The position numbers and the translations under genes are program-made. The notes under the pieces were generated by a model. The model ran no database searches. It had not been told where the DNA came from and saw nothing but the letters and a program-made list of their open reading frames with translations. A stretch of 64,000 nucleotides of DNA from Symsagittifera roscoffensis (lineage: Eukaryota > Xenacoelomorpha > Acoela > Convolutidae): the NCBI RefSeq assembly GCF_963678635.1, contig NC_087071.1:24997821-25061820 (forward strand), read 5' to 3'. Shown here piece after piece: positions 1 through 10,577 of this stretch; position 1 is the stretch's first letter; each line of letters starts with the position of its first letter.

Positions 1-133
1 TTGAATTTTTTTAAGTTTTTTCCAAGACGAAAAAGTTTTGCGGAACTGAGATTTTTCAGCAATCAAATTGAGCTATGAAATTTTGAAATTTTTCAAATTA
101 TAAAAATGACAGAATCGGTTAGCAAAAAAGTGT

Positions 134-154
134 AATCGGTCAGCAAAAAAGTGT
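134..154. repeat. 21-bp tandem duplication inside sub1 (proximal example)
   Basis: The start of sub1 is duplicated so that ATCGGTTAGCAAAA is followed at once by ATCGGTCAGCAAAA and a second AAGTGTAATT. The second copy of this state is at 3,402-3,422. These are the only two examples I found left of 32.8 kb, whereas the insertion is common to the right. The linked sub2/sub3 junction ACCCGGAATTGG (297 and 3,565) also recurs only in the distal region. Confidence 0.85.
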
Positions 155-550
155 AATTTTTTAAGCTAGTTTTTGGAGCTTTGAAACTTTGAAATAAAAC
201 AAGTTATTTCATAGAAGGAATCCGTTTGTAGAATTGTTGAATTTTTCACACAAGCTAGTCAAGCTCTGAATCTTAATTAGTTCAAGCTATATCATACCCG
301 GAATTGGTTCGCAGAAAGAATAGAGTTTTTAAGCAAGCTATTCGATGTTTGAAAATTTGAATTTTTTCAATTTTTTAAAAAGACGAAAATGTTTTGTGAA
401 AAGGCTGAGGTTTTTCAGCAATCAATTCGAGCTACAAAAATTCGAAAAGTTTCAACTTTTATAAATGACGGAATCGGTTAACAAAAATATATATTTGTTA
501 AGCCAGCCACTAGAGCTTTGAAAATTTGAAATATAACAAGTTTTTTCATA

Positions 551-1393
551 GAAGGAATCGGTCCGCATTTAGGTTGAATTCTGTAAGATAGCTGTTCAAG
601 CTTTGAAACTTTAAGTTATTTCAATTTACCTGATAGTTGGAATCTTTTTGCGAAAAATTTGAATTTTTCAAGCAAGCTAGTCGAGCTCTGAATCTTACTT
701 AGTTCAAGTTATCTCACACGTGGAATGGGTTCGTTAAAAGAGTAAATATCATAAGCAAAATAATTGAGCTTTGAAAGTTTTAATTCTTTCAAGTTTCTTC
801 AAAGACGAAAACGGTTTGCAAAAAAGCTGAGATTTTTCAGCAATCAGTTCGAGCTACAAACCTTCGAAAATTTCCAACTTTTATAAATGACAAACTCGGT
901 TAGCAAAGATATAAAATTTTTAAGCTAGCTATTGGAGCTTTCAACTTTGAAATATAACAGGTGTTTTCATAGATGAAATCGGTCCGCAAAAAAATTGAAT
1001 TCTATAAGATGGCTGTTCAAGCTTTGAAACTTTGAGTTATTTCAATTTACCTGATAGTTGGAAACTTTCTGCGAAAAATTTGAACTTTTCAAGCAAGCTA
1101 GTCAAGCTCTGAATCTTGATTAGTTCAAGTTATCTCATACGCGGAATGGGTTCGCGAAAAGAGTAAAGATTATGAGCAAACTAATTGAGCTGTGAAAGTA
1201 TTAATTCTTCCAAAGTTTTTCAAAGAGAAAACGGTTTGCAAAAAAGCTGAGATTTTTCAGCAACCAACTTGAGCTACGAAAATTAGACAGGTTTCAAGTT
1301 ATATATATGACAAAATCGGTTATCAAAAATGTGTAATTTTTTAAGTTAGCTATTGGAGCTGTGAAACCTTGAAAAGTAACAAGTTATTTCATA
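551..1393. repeat. Two five-block units (421 and 422 bp)
   Basis: Between landmarks 547, 968 and 1,390 each unit carries five 84-bp blocks instead of four. The extra block contains GCTGTTCAAGCTTTGAAAC and ends in TTTCAATTTACCTGATA, words not seen in the ordinary monomer. Copy 2 of the HOR has one such unit (3,815-4,237). A diverged relative is found alone near 58.5-59.0 kb. The extra block may be an old fifth subunit rather than a recent duplication, because it matches none of sub1-sub4 closely. Confidence 0.8.
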
Positions 1394-1906
1394 GAGTAAA
1401 TCTCTTCGTGAAAGTGTTGAATTTTTCAAGCAAACTAGTCAAGCTCTGAATCTTAAATAGTTCAAGTTATCTCATACGCAGAATCGGTTTGCAAAAAAAT
1501 GGAGTTTTTAAGCAAGCTATTCAAGCTTTGAAAGTTTGAGTTATTTCAATTTACCGTTTGGAATCGATACATGGAATCGTTTTGCGAAAAGTTTGATTTT
1601 TTCGAGCAAGATAGTCAAGTTCTGAATCTTAATTAGTTCAATTTATCTCATGCGCGGAATCAGTTCGAAAAAAAAACGAAGTTCTCAAGCAAGCTATTGG
1701 AGCTTTGAAAGTTTGAATTCTTCCAAAGTTTTTCAAAGAGAAAACGTTTTGCAAAAAAGCTGAGGTTTTTCAGCAATCAACTTGAGCTACGAAAATTAGA
1801 AAGCTTTCATGTTATATAAATGACAAAATCGGTTATCAAAAATGTGTAATTTTTTAAGTTAGCTATTGGAGCTGTGAAACCTTGAAAAGTAACAAGTTAT
1901 TTCATA
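1394..1906. repeat. 513-bp six-block unit with a short extra insertion
   Basis: This unit holds six blocks and a short extra segment around GTTTGGAATCGATACAT (about 1,555-1,575), which repeats part of a GGAATCG block start. The matching unit in copy 2 (4,237-4,734) is 497 bp, because about 16 bp around the TTAAGT / GTGAAACC junction in sub1 are missing there. Confidence 0.75.
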
Positions 1907-2237
1907 GAGTAAATCTCTTCGTGAAAGTGTTGAATTTTTCAAGCAAACTAGTCAAGCTCTGAATTTTAAATAGTTCAAGTTATCTCATACGCAGAATCGG
2001 TTCGCAAAAAGAATGAAGTTTTTAAGCAAGCTATTCGAGCTTTTAAAGTTTCAATTTTTTCAAGTTTTTTCAAAGACGAAAACGGTTTGCGAAAAAACAG
2101 ATTTTTCAGCAATCAACTTGAGATACGAAAATTAGAAAGGTTTCCAGTTATTTATATGACAGAATCGGTTAGCAAAAATTTAATTTTTTAAGCTAGCTTT
2201 TGGAGCTTTGAAACTTTGAAATATAACAAGTTATTTC

Positions 2238-2516
2238 ATAAAATAACTCTGTTCGTGAAAGTGTTGAATTTTGAAGCAAGCTAGTCAAGCCCTGGATCTT
2301 AAATAGTTCAAGTTACCTCATACGCGGTTCTTTCAATTTTTTCAAAGACAAAAACGGTTTGCGAAAAGGCTGAGGTTTTTCAGCAATCATTTTTAGCTAC
2401 AAAATTTTGAAATATTTCAAGTTTTATAAATGACAGAATCGGTTTGAAAAAAGTGTAATTTTTTTTGGCTAGCTTTTGTAGCTTTGAAATTTTGAAATCT
2501 AACAAGTTATTTCATA
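2238..2516. repeat. 276-bp unit lacking most of sub3
   Basis: Sub2 ends CATACGCGG and runs straight into TTCTTTCAATTTTTTC, the tail of sub3, so about 62 bp of sub3 are missing. The same junction occurs in units 2,846-3,122 and 5,070-5,345. All three share AAGCCCTGGATC or AAGCCTTGGATC in sub2, so they descend from one deletion later copied with the surrounding HOR. Confidence 0.85.
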
Positions 2517-3268
2517 GAATAATTCCAATCGTGAAAATGTTGACTTTTTCAAGCAAGCTAGTCAAGCTCTGAATCTTAAATAGTTCAAGTTATCTCATAC
2601 ACAGAATCGGTTCGCAAAAAGAATGAAGTTCTCAAGCAAGCTAATCGAGCTTTGAAAGTTTGAATTTTTTAAAGTTTTTTCAAAGACGAAAAAGTTTTGC
2701 GGAACTGAGATTTTTCAGCAAAAAATTTGAGCTACGAAATTTTGAAATATTTCAAGTTATATAAATGACAGAATCGGTTAGCAAAATGTAATTTCTTAGG
2801 CTAGCTTTTGGAGCTTTGAAATTTTAAATAAATAACCAGTTATTTCATAGAAGGAATACGTTCGTGGAAGGGTTGACTTTTTGAAGCAAGCTAGTCAAGC
2901 CCTGGATCTTAAATAGTTCAAGTTACCTCATACGCGGTTCTTTCAATTTTTTCAAAGACAAAAAAGGTTTGCGAAAAGGCTGAGGTTTTTCAGCAATCAT
3001 TTTTAGCTACAAAATTTTGAAATATTTCAAGTTATATAAATGACAGAATCGGTTTGAAAAAAGTGTAATTTTTTGGGCTAGCTTTTGGAGCTTTGAAATT
3101 TTGAAATCTAACAAGTTATTTCATAGAATAATTCCAATCGTGAAAGTGTTGACTTTTTCAAGCAAGCTAGTCAAGCTCTGAATCTTAAATAGTTCAAGTT
3201 ATCTCATACACAGAATCGGTTCGCAAAAAGAATGAAGTTCTCAAGCAAGCTAATCGAGCTTTGAAAGT

Positions 3269-5678
3269 TTGAATTTTTTTAAGTTTTTTCCAAGACGAAA
3301 AAGTTTTGCGGAACTGAGATTTTTCAGCAATCAAATTGAGCTATGAAATTTTGAAATTTTTCAAATTATAAAAATGACAGAATCGGTTAGCAAAAAAGTG
3401 TAATCGGTCAGCAAAAAAGTGTAATTTTTTAAGCTAGTTTTTGGAGCTTTGAAACTTTGAAATAAAACAAGTTATTTCATAGAAGGAATCCGTTTGTGGA
3501 ATTGTTGAATTTTTCACACAAGCTAGTCAAGCTCTGAATCTTAATTAGTTCAAGCTATATCATACCCGGAATTGGTTCGCAGAAAGAATAGAGTTTTTAA
3601 GCAAGCTATTCGATGTTTGAAAATTTGAATTTTTTCAATTTTTTAAAAAGACGAAAATGTTTTGTGAAAAGGCTGAGGTTTTTCAGCAATCAATTCGAGC
3701 TACAAAAATTCGAAAAGTTTCAACTTTTATAAATGACAGAATCGGTTAACAAAAATATATATTTGTTAAGCCAGCCACTAGAGCTTTGAAAATTTGAAAG
3801 ATAACAAGTTTTTTCATAGAAGGAATCGGTCCGCATCTAGGTTGAATTCTATAAGATGGCTGTTCAAGCTTTGAAACTTTGAGTTATTTCAATTTACCTG
3901 ATAGTTGGAATTTTTCTGCGAAAAATTTGAACTTTTCAAGCAAGCTAGTCAAGCTCTGAATCTTGATTAGTTCAAGTTATCTCATACGCGGAATGGGTTC
4001 GCGAAAAGAGTAAAGATTATGAGCAAACTAATTGAGCTGTGAAAGTATTAATTCTTCCAAAGTTTTTCAAAGAGAAAACGGTTTGCAAAAAAGCTGAGAT
4101 TTTTCAGCAACCAACTTGAGCTACGAAAATTAGACAGGTTTCAAGTTATATAAATGACAGAATCGGTTAGGAAAAAAGTGTAATTATGTAAGCTAGCTAT
4201 TGGAGCTTTGAAACTTTGAATAATAACAAGTTATTTCATAGAGTAATTCTGTTCGTAAAAGTTTTGATTTTTTGAAGCAAGCTAGTCAATCCCTGGATCT
4301 TAAGTGGTTCAAGTTTTCTCATACGCGGATTCGGTTTGCAAAAAAAATGGAGTTTTTAAGCAAGCTATTCAAGCTTTGAAAGTTTGAGTTATTTCAATTT
4401 ACCGTTTGGAATCGATAGATGTAATCGTTTTGCAAAAAATTTGAATTTTTCGAGCAAGATAGTCAAGTTCTGAATCTTAATTAGTTCAATTTATCTCATG
4501 CGCGGAATCAGTTCGAAAAAAGAATGAAGTTCTCAAGCAAGCTATTGGAGCTTTGAAAGTTTGAATTCTTCCAAAGTTTTTCAAAGAGAAAACGTTTTGC
4601 AAAAAAGCTGAGGTTTTTCAGCAATCAACTTGAGCTACGAAAATTAGAAAGCTTTCATGTTTTATAAATGACAAAATCGGTTATCAAAATGTGTAATTTT
4701 TTAAGTGAAACCTTGAAAAGTAACAAATTATTTCATAGAGTAAATATCTTCGTGAAAGTGTTGAATTTTTCAAGCAAACTAGTCAAGCTCTGAATCTTAA
4801 ATAGTTCAAGTTATCTCATACGCAGAATCGGTTCGCAAAAAGAATGAAGTTCTTAAGCAAGCTATTCGAGCTTTTAAAGTTTCAATTTTTTCAAGTTTTT
4901 TCAAAGACAAAACTGGTTTGCGAAAAAACTGAGATTTTTCAGCAATCAACTTGAGATACGAAAATTAGAAAGGTTTCCAGTTATTTATATGACAGAATCG
5001 GTTAGCAAAAATTTAATTTTTTAAGCTAGCTTTTGGAGCTTTGAAACTTTGAAATATAACAAGTTATTTCATAAAGTAACTCTGTTCGTGAAAGTGTTGA
5101 ATTTTGAAGCAAGCTAGTCAAGCCTTGGATCTTAAATAGTTCAAGTTACCTCATACGCGGTTCTTTCAATTTTTTCAAAGACAAAAACGGTTTGCGAAAA
5201 GGCTGAGTTTTTTCAGCAAACATTTTTAGCTACAAATTTTTGAAATATTGCAAGTTATATAAATGACAGAATTGGTTTGAAAAAAGTGTAATTTTTTGGG
5301 CTAGCTTTTGGAGCTTTGAAATTTTGAAATCTAACAAGTTATTTCATAGAATAATTCCAATCGTGAAAGTGTTGACTTTTTCAAGAAAGCTAGTCAAGCT
5401 CTGAATCTTAAATAGTTCAAGTTATCTCATACACAGAATCGGTTCGCAAAAAGAATGAAGTTCTCAGGCAAGCTAATTGAGCTTTGAAAGTTTGAATTTT
5501 TTTAAATTTTTTCCAAGACGAAAAAGTTTTGCGGAACTGACATTTTTCAGCAAAAAATTTGAGCTACGAAATTTTAAAATATTTCAAGTTATATAAATGA
5601 CAGAATCGGTTAGCAAAATGAAATTTCTTAGGCTAGCTTTTGGAGCTTTGAAATTTTAAATAAATAACCAGTTATTTC
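3269..5678. repeat. 3,268-bp higher-order repeat, copy 2 (shortened)
   Basis: From landmark 3,478 the unit lengths are 337, 422, 497, 336, 275 and 333 bp, the same order as copy 1 but lacking one unit of about 421 bp and a 276/333 pair. The start aligns base for base with window position 1 for several hundred bases. After about 3,848 it aligns instead with 1,001 onward (offset about 2,847), so one five-block unit was lost at that junction. It passes into the regular 338-bp array at about 5.68 kb. Confidence 0.8.
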
Positions 5679-8040
5679 ATAGAAGGAATACGTCCGTGGA
5701 AGGGTTGACTTTTTCAAGCAATCTAGTCAAGCCCTGGATCTTAAATAGTTCGAGTTACCTCATACGCGCAATTGGTTAGCAAAAAGAATGGAGTTTTTAA
5801 GCAAGCTATTCGAGCTTTGAAAGTTTGAATTCTTTCAATTTTCTTCAACGACGAATACGGTTTGCGAAAAAGCAATGATGTTTCAGCTATCAATTTGAGC
5901 TACGAAACTTTGAAATACTTCAAGTTATTTAAATGACAAGAATCGGTTAGCAAAAAAGTGTAATTTTTTAAGCTAGCTTTTGGAGCTTTGAAACTTTGAA
6001 GTATAACAAGTTATTTCATAGAAGGAATCCGTTCGTAGAAGGATTGACTTTTTCAAGCAAGCTAGTCAAGCCCTGGATCTTAAATTGTTCAAGTTACCTC
6101 ATACGCGGAATTGGTTCGCAGGAAGAATAGAGTTTTTAAGCAAATTATTCGAGCTTTGAAAGTTTGAATTCTTTCAATTTTCTTCAAAGACGAATAAGGT
6201 TTGCAAAAAAGCTGAGATGTTTCAGCTATCAATTTGAGCTGCAAAACTTTAATATATTTCAAGTTATATAAATTGCAGAATCGGTCAGCAAAAAAGTGTA
6301 ATTTTTTGAGCTAGCTTTTGGAGCTTTGAAACTTTGAAGTATAACAAGTTATTTCATAGAAGGAATCCGTTTGTAGGAGGATTGACTTTTTCAAGCAAGC
6401 TAGTCAAGCCCTGGATCTTAAATAGTTCGAGTTACCTCATACGCGCAATTGGTTAGCAAAAAGAATGGAGTTTTTAAGCAAGCTATTCGAGCTTTGAAAG
6501 TTTGAATTCTTTCAATTTTCTTCAAAGACGAATACGGTTTGCGAAAAAGCAATGATGTTTCAGCTATCACTTTGAGCTACGAAACTTTGAAATACTTCAA
6601 GTTATTTAAATGACAGAATCGGTTAGCAAAAAAGTGTAATTTTTTAAGCTAGCTTTTGGAGCTTTGAAACTTTGAAGTAAAACAAGTTATTTCATAGAAG
6701 GAATCCGTTCGTAGAAGGATTGACTTTTTCACGCAAGCTAGTCAAGCCCTGGATCTTAAATTGTTCAATTTACCTCATACGCGGAATTGGTTCGCAGGAA
6801 GAATGGAGTTTTTAAGCAAGCTATTCGAGCTTTGAAAGTTTGAATTAATTCAATTTTCTTCAAAAACGAATACGGTTTGCGAAAAAGCAATGATGTTTCA
6901 GCTATCACTTTGAGCTACGAAACTTTGAAATACTTCAAGTTATTTAAATGACAGAATTGGTTAGCAAAAAAGTGTAATTTTTTAAGCTAGCTTTTGGAGC
7001 TTTGAAACTTTGAAGTATAACAAGTTATTTCATAGAAGGAATCCGTTCGTAGAAGGATTGACTTTTTCAAGCAAGCTAGTCAAGTTCTGGATCTTAAATT
7101 GTTCAAGTTACCTCATACGCGGAATTGGTTCGCAGGAAGAATAGAGTTTTTAAGCAAATTATTCGAGCTTTGAAAGTTTGAATTCTTTCAATTTTCTTCA
7201 AAGACGAATAGGGTTTGCAAAAAAGCTGAGATGTTTCAGCTATCAATTTGACCTACGAAAATTTGAAATATTTCATGTTATATAAATGACAGAATCGGTT
7301 AGCAAAATGTAATTTCTTAGGCTAACTTTTGGAGCTTTGAAATTTTAAAAAAAATAACAGGTCATTTAATAGAAGGAATACGTTCGTGGAAGGGTTGACT
7401 TTTTCAAGCAATCTAGTCAAGCCCTGGATCTTAAATAGTTCGAGTTACCTCATACGCGCAATTGGTTAGCAAAAAGAATGGAGTTTTTAAGCAAATAATT
7501 CGAGCTTAGAAAGTTTGAATTCTTTCAATTTTCTTCAGAGACGAATAAGGTTTGCAAAAAAGCTGAGATGTTTCAGCTATCAATTTGAGCTACGAAAATT
7601 TGAAATATTTCATGTTATATAAATGACAGAATCGGTTAGCAAAATGTAATTTTTTAGGCTAACTTTTGGAGCTATGAAATTTTAAAAAAAATAACAGGTC
7701 ATTTCATAGAAGGAATACGTTCGTGGAAGGGTTGACTTTTTCAAGCAATCTAGTCAAGCCCTGGATCTTAAATAGTTCGAGTTACCTCATACGCGGAATG
7801 GGTTCGCAGAAACAATAGAGTTTTTAAGCACATAATTCGAGCTTTGAAAGTTTGAATTCTTTCAATTTTCTTCAGAGACAAATAAGGTTTGCAAAAAAGC
7901 TGAGATGTTTCAGCTATCAATTTGAGCTACGAAAATTTGAAATATTTCATGTTATATAAATGACAGAATCGTAAGCAAAATGTAATTTTTTAGGCTAGCT
8001 TTTGGAGCTTTGAAATTTTAAAAAAATAACAGGTTATTTC
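5679..8040. repeat. 338-bp monomer array, first regular stretch
   Basis: Landmarks 5,678, 6,017, 6,355, 6,693, 7,031, 7,368, 7,705 and 8,040 give spacings of 335-339 bp. The units mix two sub-lineages: some carry AAAGCAATGATGTTTCAGC in sub4, others AAAGCTGAGATGTTTCAGC with TAATTTCTTAGGCTA in the next sub1. I see nothing non-satellite. Confidence 0.9.
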
Positions 8041-8381
8041 ATAGAAGGAATACGTTCGTGGAAGGGTTGACTTTTTCAAGCAATCTAGTCCAGCCCTGGA
8101 TCTTAAATTGTTCAAGTTACCTCATACGCGGAATTGGTTCGCAGAAAGAATAGAGTTCTTAAGCAAATTATTCGAGCTTTGAAAGTTTGAACTCTTTCAA
8201 TTTTCTTCAAAGACGAATAAGGTTTGCAAAAAAACTGAGATGTTTCAGCTATCAATTTGAGCTACGAAACTTTAAAATATTTCAAGTTATATAAATTGCA
8301 GAATCGGTCAGCAAAAAAGTGTAATTTTTTGAGCTAGCTTTTGGAGCTTTGAAACTTTGAAGTATAACAAGTTATTTCATA

Positions 8382-8465
8382 GAAGGAATCCGTTCGTAGA
8401 AGGATTGACTTTTTCAAGCAAGCTAGTCAAGCCCTGGATCTTAAATTGTTCAAGTTACCTCATAC
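8382..8465. repeat. Exemplar sub2 block (84 bp) of the 338-bp monomer
   Basis: This is the second 84-bp block of a typical monomer, beginning GAAGGAATCCGTTCGT and ending TTACCTCATAC. It keeps the ancestral words TTTTTCAAGCAAGCT and TTCAAGTTA. Two sequence families are distinguished here: CCCTGGATCTTAAA, common from 5.7 to 18 kb, and CTCTGAATCTTAAA, which dominates after 32 kb. A four-base duplication (CTGAATGAATCTT) marks copies near 18,400, 19,417, 20,766, 24,480 and 26,507. Confidence 0.9.
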
Positions 8466-8549
8466 GCGGAATTGGTTCGCAGAAAGAAGAGAGTTTTTAA
8501 GCACATAATTCGAGCTTTGAAAGTTTGAATTCTTTCAATTTTCTTCAAA
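8466..8549. repeat. Exemplar sub3 block (84 bp) of the 338-bp monomer
   Basis: The third block begins GCGGAATTGGTTCGC (GCGGAATCGGTTCGC in most copies) and contains TTTTTAAGCA, CGAGCTTTGAAA and TTTGAATTC. By eye it is closest to sub1; the two share ATCGGTT, GCAAAAA, TTTTTAAGC and GAGCTTTGAAA in the same order. Sub3 usually carries a GAATTC site, so sites recur about once per monomer. Most of sub3 is deleted in the 275-276-bp units of the first 6 kb. Confidence 0.9.
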
Positions 8550-8634
8550 GACGAATAAGGTTTGCAAAAAAGCTGAGATGTTTCAGCTATCAATTTGAGC
8601 TACGAAACTTTAAAATATTTCAAGTTATATAAAT
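8550..8634. repeat. Exemplar sub4 block (85 bp) of the 338-bp monomer
   Basis: The fourth block begins GACGAATAAGGTTTGC and ends TTATATAAAT. It contains the most regular dyad of the satellite, GCTGA followed by a six-base loop and TCAGC (damaged in this particular stretch of copies only where CTGAGA follows AAAA). Two loop versions occur: GATTTT, followed by AGCAATCAATTTGAGC, and GATGTT, followed by AGCTATCA. This makes sub4 a useful variant marker along the array. Confidence 0.9.
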
Positions 8635-8719
8635 TGCAGAATCGGTCAGCAAAAAAGTTCAATTTTTTGAGCTAGCTTTTGGAGCTTTGAAACTTTGAAG
8701 TATAACAAGTTATTTCATA
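8635..8719. repeat. Exemplar sub1 block (85 bp) of the 338-bp monomer
   Basis: This block begins TGCAGAATCGGTCAGC here (GACAGAATCGGTTAGC in most copies) and ends TTATTTCATA, the landmark used for mapping. Many copies contain the perfect 10-bp palindrome AAGCTAGCTT, which includes GCTAGC. The 21-bp duplication that converts a 338-bp monomer into a 358-359-bp monomer lies in the first third of this block. Confidence 0.9.
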
Positions 8720-10068
8720 GAAGGAATCCGTTCGTAGAAGGATTGACTTTTTCAAGCAAGCTAGTCAAGCCCTGGATCTTAAATTGTTCAAGTTACCTCA
8801 TACGCGGAATTGGTTCGCAGAAAGAATAGAGTTCTTAAGCAAATTATTCGAGCTTTGAAAGTTTGAACTCTTTCAATTTTCTTCAAAGACGAATAAGGTT
8901 TGCAAAAAAACTGAGATGTTTCAGCTATCAATTTGAGCTACGAAACTTTAAAATATTTCAAGTTATATAAGTTGCAGAATCGGTCAGCAAAAAAGTGTAA
9001 TTTTTTGAGCTAGCTTTTGGAGCTTTGAAACTTTGAAGTATAACAAGTTATTTCATAGAAGGAATCCGTTCGTAGAAGGATTGACTTTTTCAAGCAAGCT
9101 AGTCAAGCCCTGGATCTTAAATTGTTCAAGTTACCTCATACGCGGAATTGGTTCGCAGAAAGAATAGAGTTCTTAAGCAAATTATTCGAGCTTTGAAAGT
9201 TTGAACTCTTTCAATTTTCTTCAAAGACGAATAAGGTTTGCAAAAAAACTGAGATGTTTCAGCTATCAATTTGAGCTACGAAACTTTAAAATATTTCAAG
9301 TTATATAAGTTGCAGAATCGGTCAGCAAAAAAGTGTAATTTTTTGAGCTAGCTTTTGGAGCTTTGAAACTTTGAAGTATAACAAGTTATTTCATAGAAGG
9401 AATCCGTTCGTGGAAGGATTGACTTTTTCAAGCAAGCTAGTCAAGCCCTGGATCTTAAATTGTTCAAGTTACCTCATACGCGGAATTGGTTCGCAGAAAG
9501 AAGAGAGTTTTTAAGCACATAATTCGAGCTTTGAAAGTTTGACTTCTTTCAATTTTCTTCAAAGACGAATAAGGTTTGCAAAAAAGCTGAGATGTTTCAG
9601 CTATCAATTTGAGCTACGAAACTTTAAAATATTTCAAGTTATATAAATTGCAGAATCGGTCAGCAAAAAAGTGTAATTTTTTGAGCTAGCTTTTGGAGCT
9701 TTGAAACTTTGAAGTATAACAAGTTATTTCATAGAAGGAATCCGTTCGTAGAAGGATTGACTTTTTCAAGCAAGCTAGTCAAGCCCTGGATCTTAAATTG
9801 TTCAAGTTACCTCATACGCGGAATTGGTTCGCAGAAAGAAGAGAGTTTTTAAGCACATAATTCGAGCTTTGAAAGTTTGAATTCTTTCAATTTTCTTCAA
9901 AGACGAATAAGGTTTGCAAAAAAGCTGAGATGTTTCAGCTATCAATTTGAGCTACGAAACTTTAAAATATTTCAAGTTATATAAATTGCAGAATCGGTCA
10001 GCAAAAAAGTGTAATTTTTTGAGCTAGCTTTTGGAGCTTTGAAACTTTGAAATGTAACACGTTATTTC

Positions 10069-10577
10069 ATAGAAGGTATCTGTTCGTGGAATTGTTGAAT
10101 TTTTCAAGCAAGCTAGTCAAGCTCTGAATCTTAAACAATTCAAGTTACCTCATACGCGGAATCGGTTCGCAAGAAGAATGGAGTTTTTAAGCAAGCTATT
10201 TGAGCTTTGAAAATTTGAATACTTTCAATTTTTTTCAAAGACGAAAACGGTTTGCAAAAAAGCTGAGATTTTTCAGCAATCGATTTGAGCTACAAAATTT
10301 TGAAAAAATTTTCAAGTTATATAAATGACAGAATCGGTTAGCAAAAAAGTGTAATTTTTTATGCTAGCTTTTGGAGCTTTGAAAGTTGAATTCTTTCAAT
10401 TTTCTTCAAAGACGAATACGGTTTGCGAAAAAGCTGTGATGTTTCAGCTATCACTTTGAGCTACGAAACTACGAAATACTTTAAGTTATTTAAATGACTG
10501 AATCGGTTTGCAAAAAAGTGTAATTTTTTAAGCTAGCTTTTGGAGCTTTGAAACTTTGAAGTACAACAAGTTATTTC
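10069..10577. repeat. 509-bp six-block fusion unit
   Basis: At about 10,378-10,390 a sub1 block (TTTTGGAGCTTTGAAA) continues as sub3 (GTTGAATTCTTTCAATTTTC) instead of finishing with TTATTTCATA. The unit therefore holds sub2-3-4, a sub1/sub3 hybrid, then sub4-1. The excess over 338 bp is 171 bp, two blocks. This is what an unequal exchange shifted by two blocks should leave. Confidence 0.85.

Larger units (their letters stand above)
1..3268. repeat. 3,268-bp higher-order repeat, copy 1 (nine unequal units)
   Basis: The first bases of the window recur at 3,269, giving a period of 3,268 bp. The internal unit lengths from landmark 210 to 3,478 are 337, 421, 422, 513, 334, 276, 333, 276 and 356 bp. 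The unusual lengths come from extra 84-bp blocks (421, 422, 513), deletion of most of sub3 (276) and one unit with the 21-bp sub1 duplication (356). Sequence divergence among units is clearly higher than in the arrays to the right. The left edge is cut by the window, so copy 1 may extend further left. Confidence 0.85.
8041..10068. repeat. Highly uniform run of six 338-bp monomers
   Basis: Landmarks 8,040, 8,378, 8,716, 9,054, 9,392, 9,730 and 10,068 are spaced exactly 338 bp apart six times. By eye the copies differ at only a few positions, such as AAGAATAGAGTTC versus AAGAAGAGAGTTT in sub3. This is much more uniform than the flanks and suggests recent local amplification. Confidence 0.88.
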
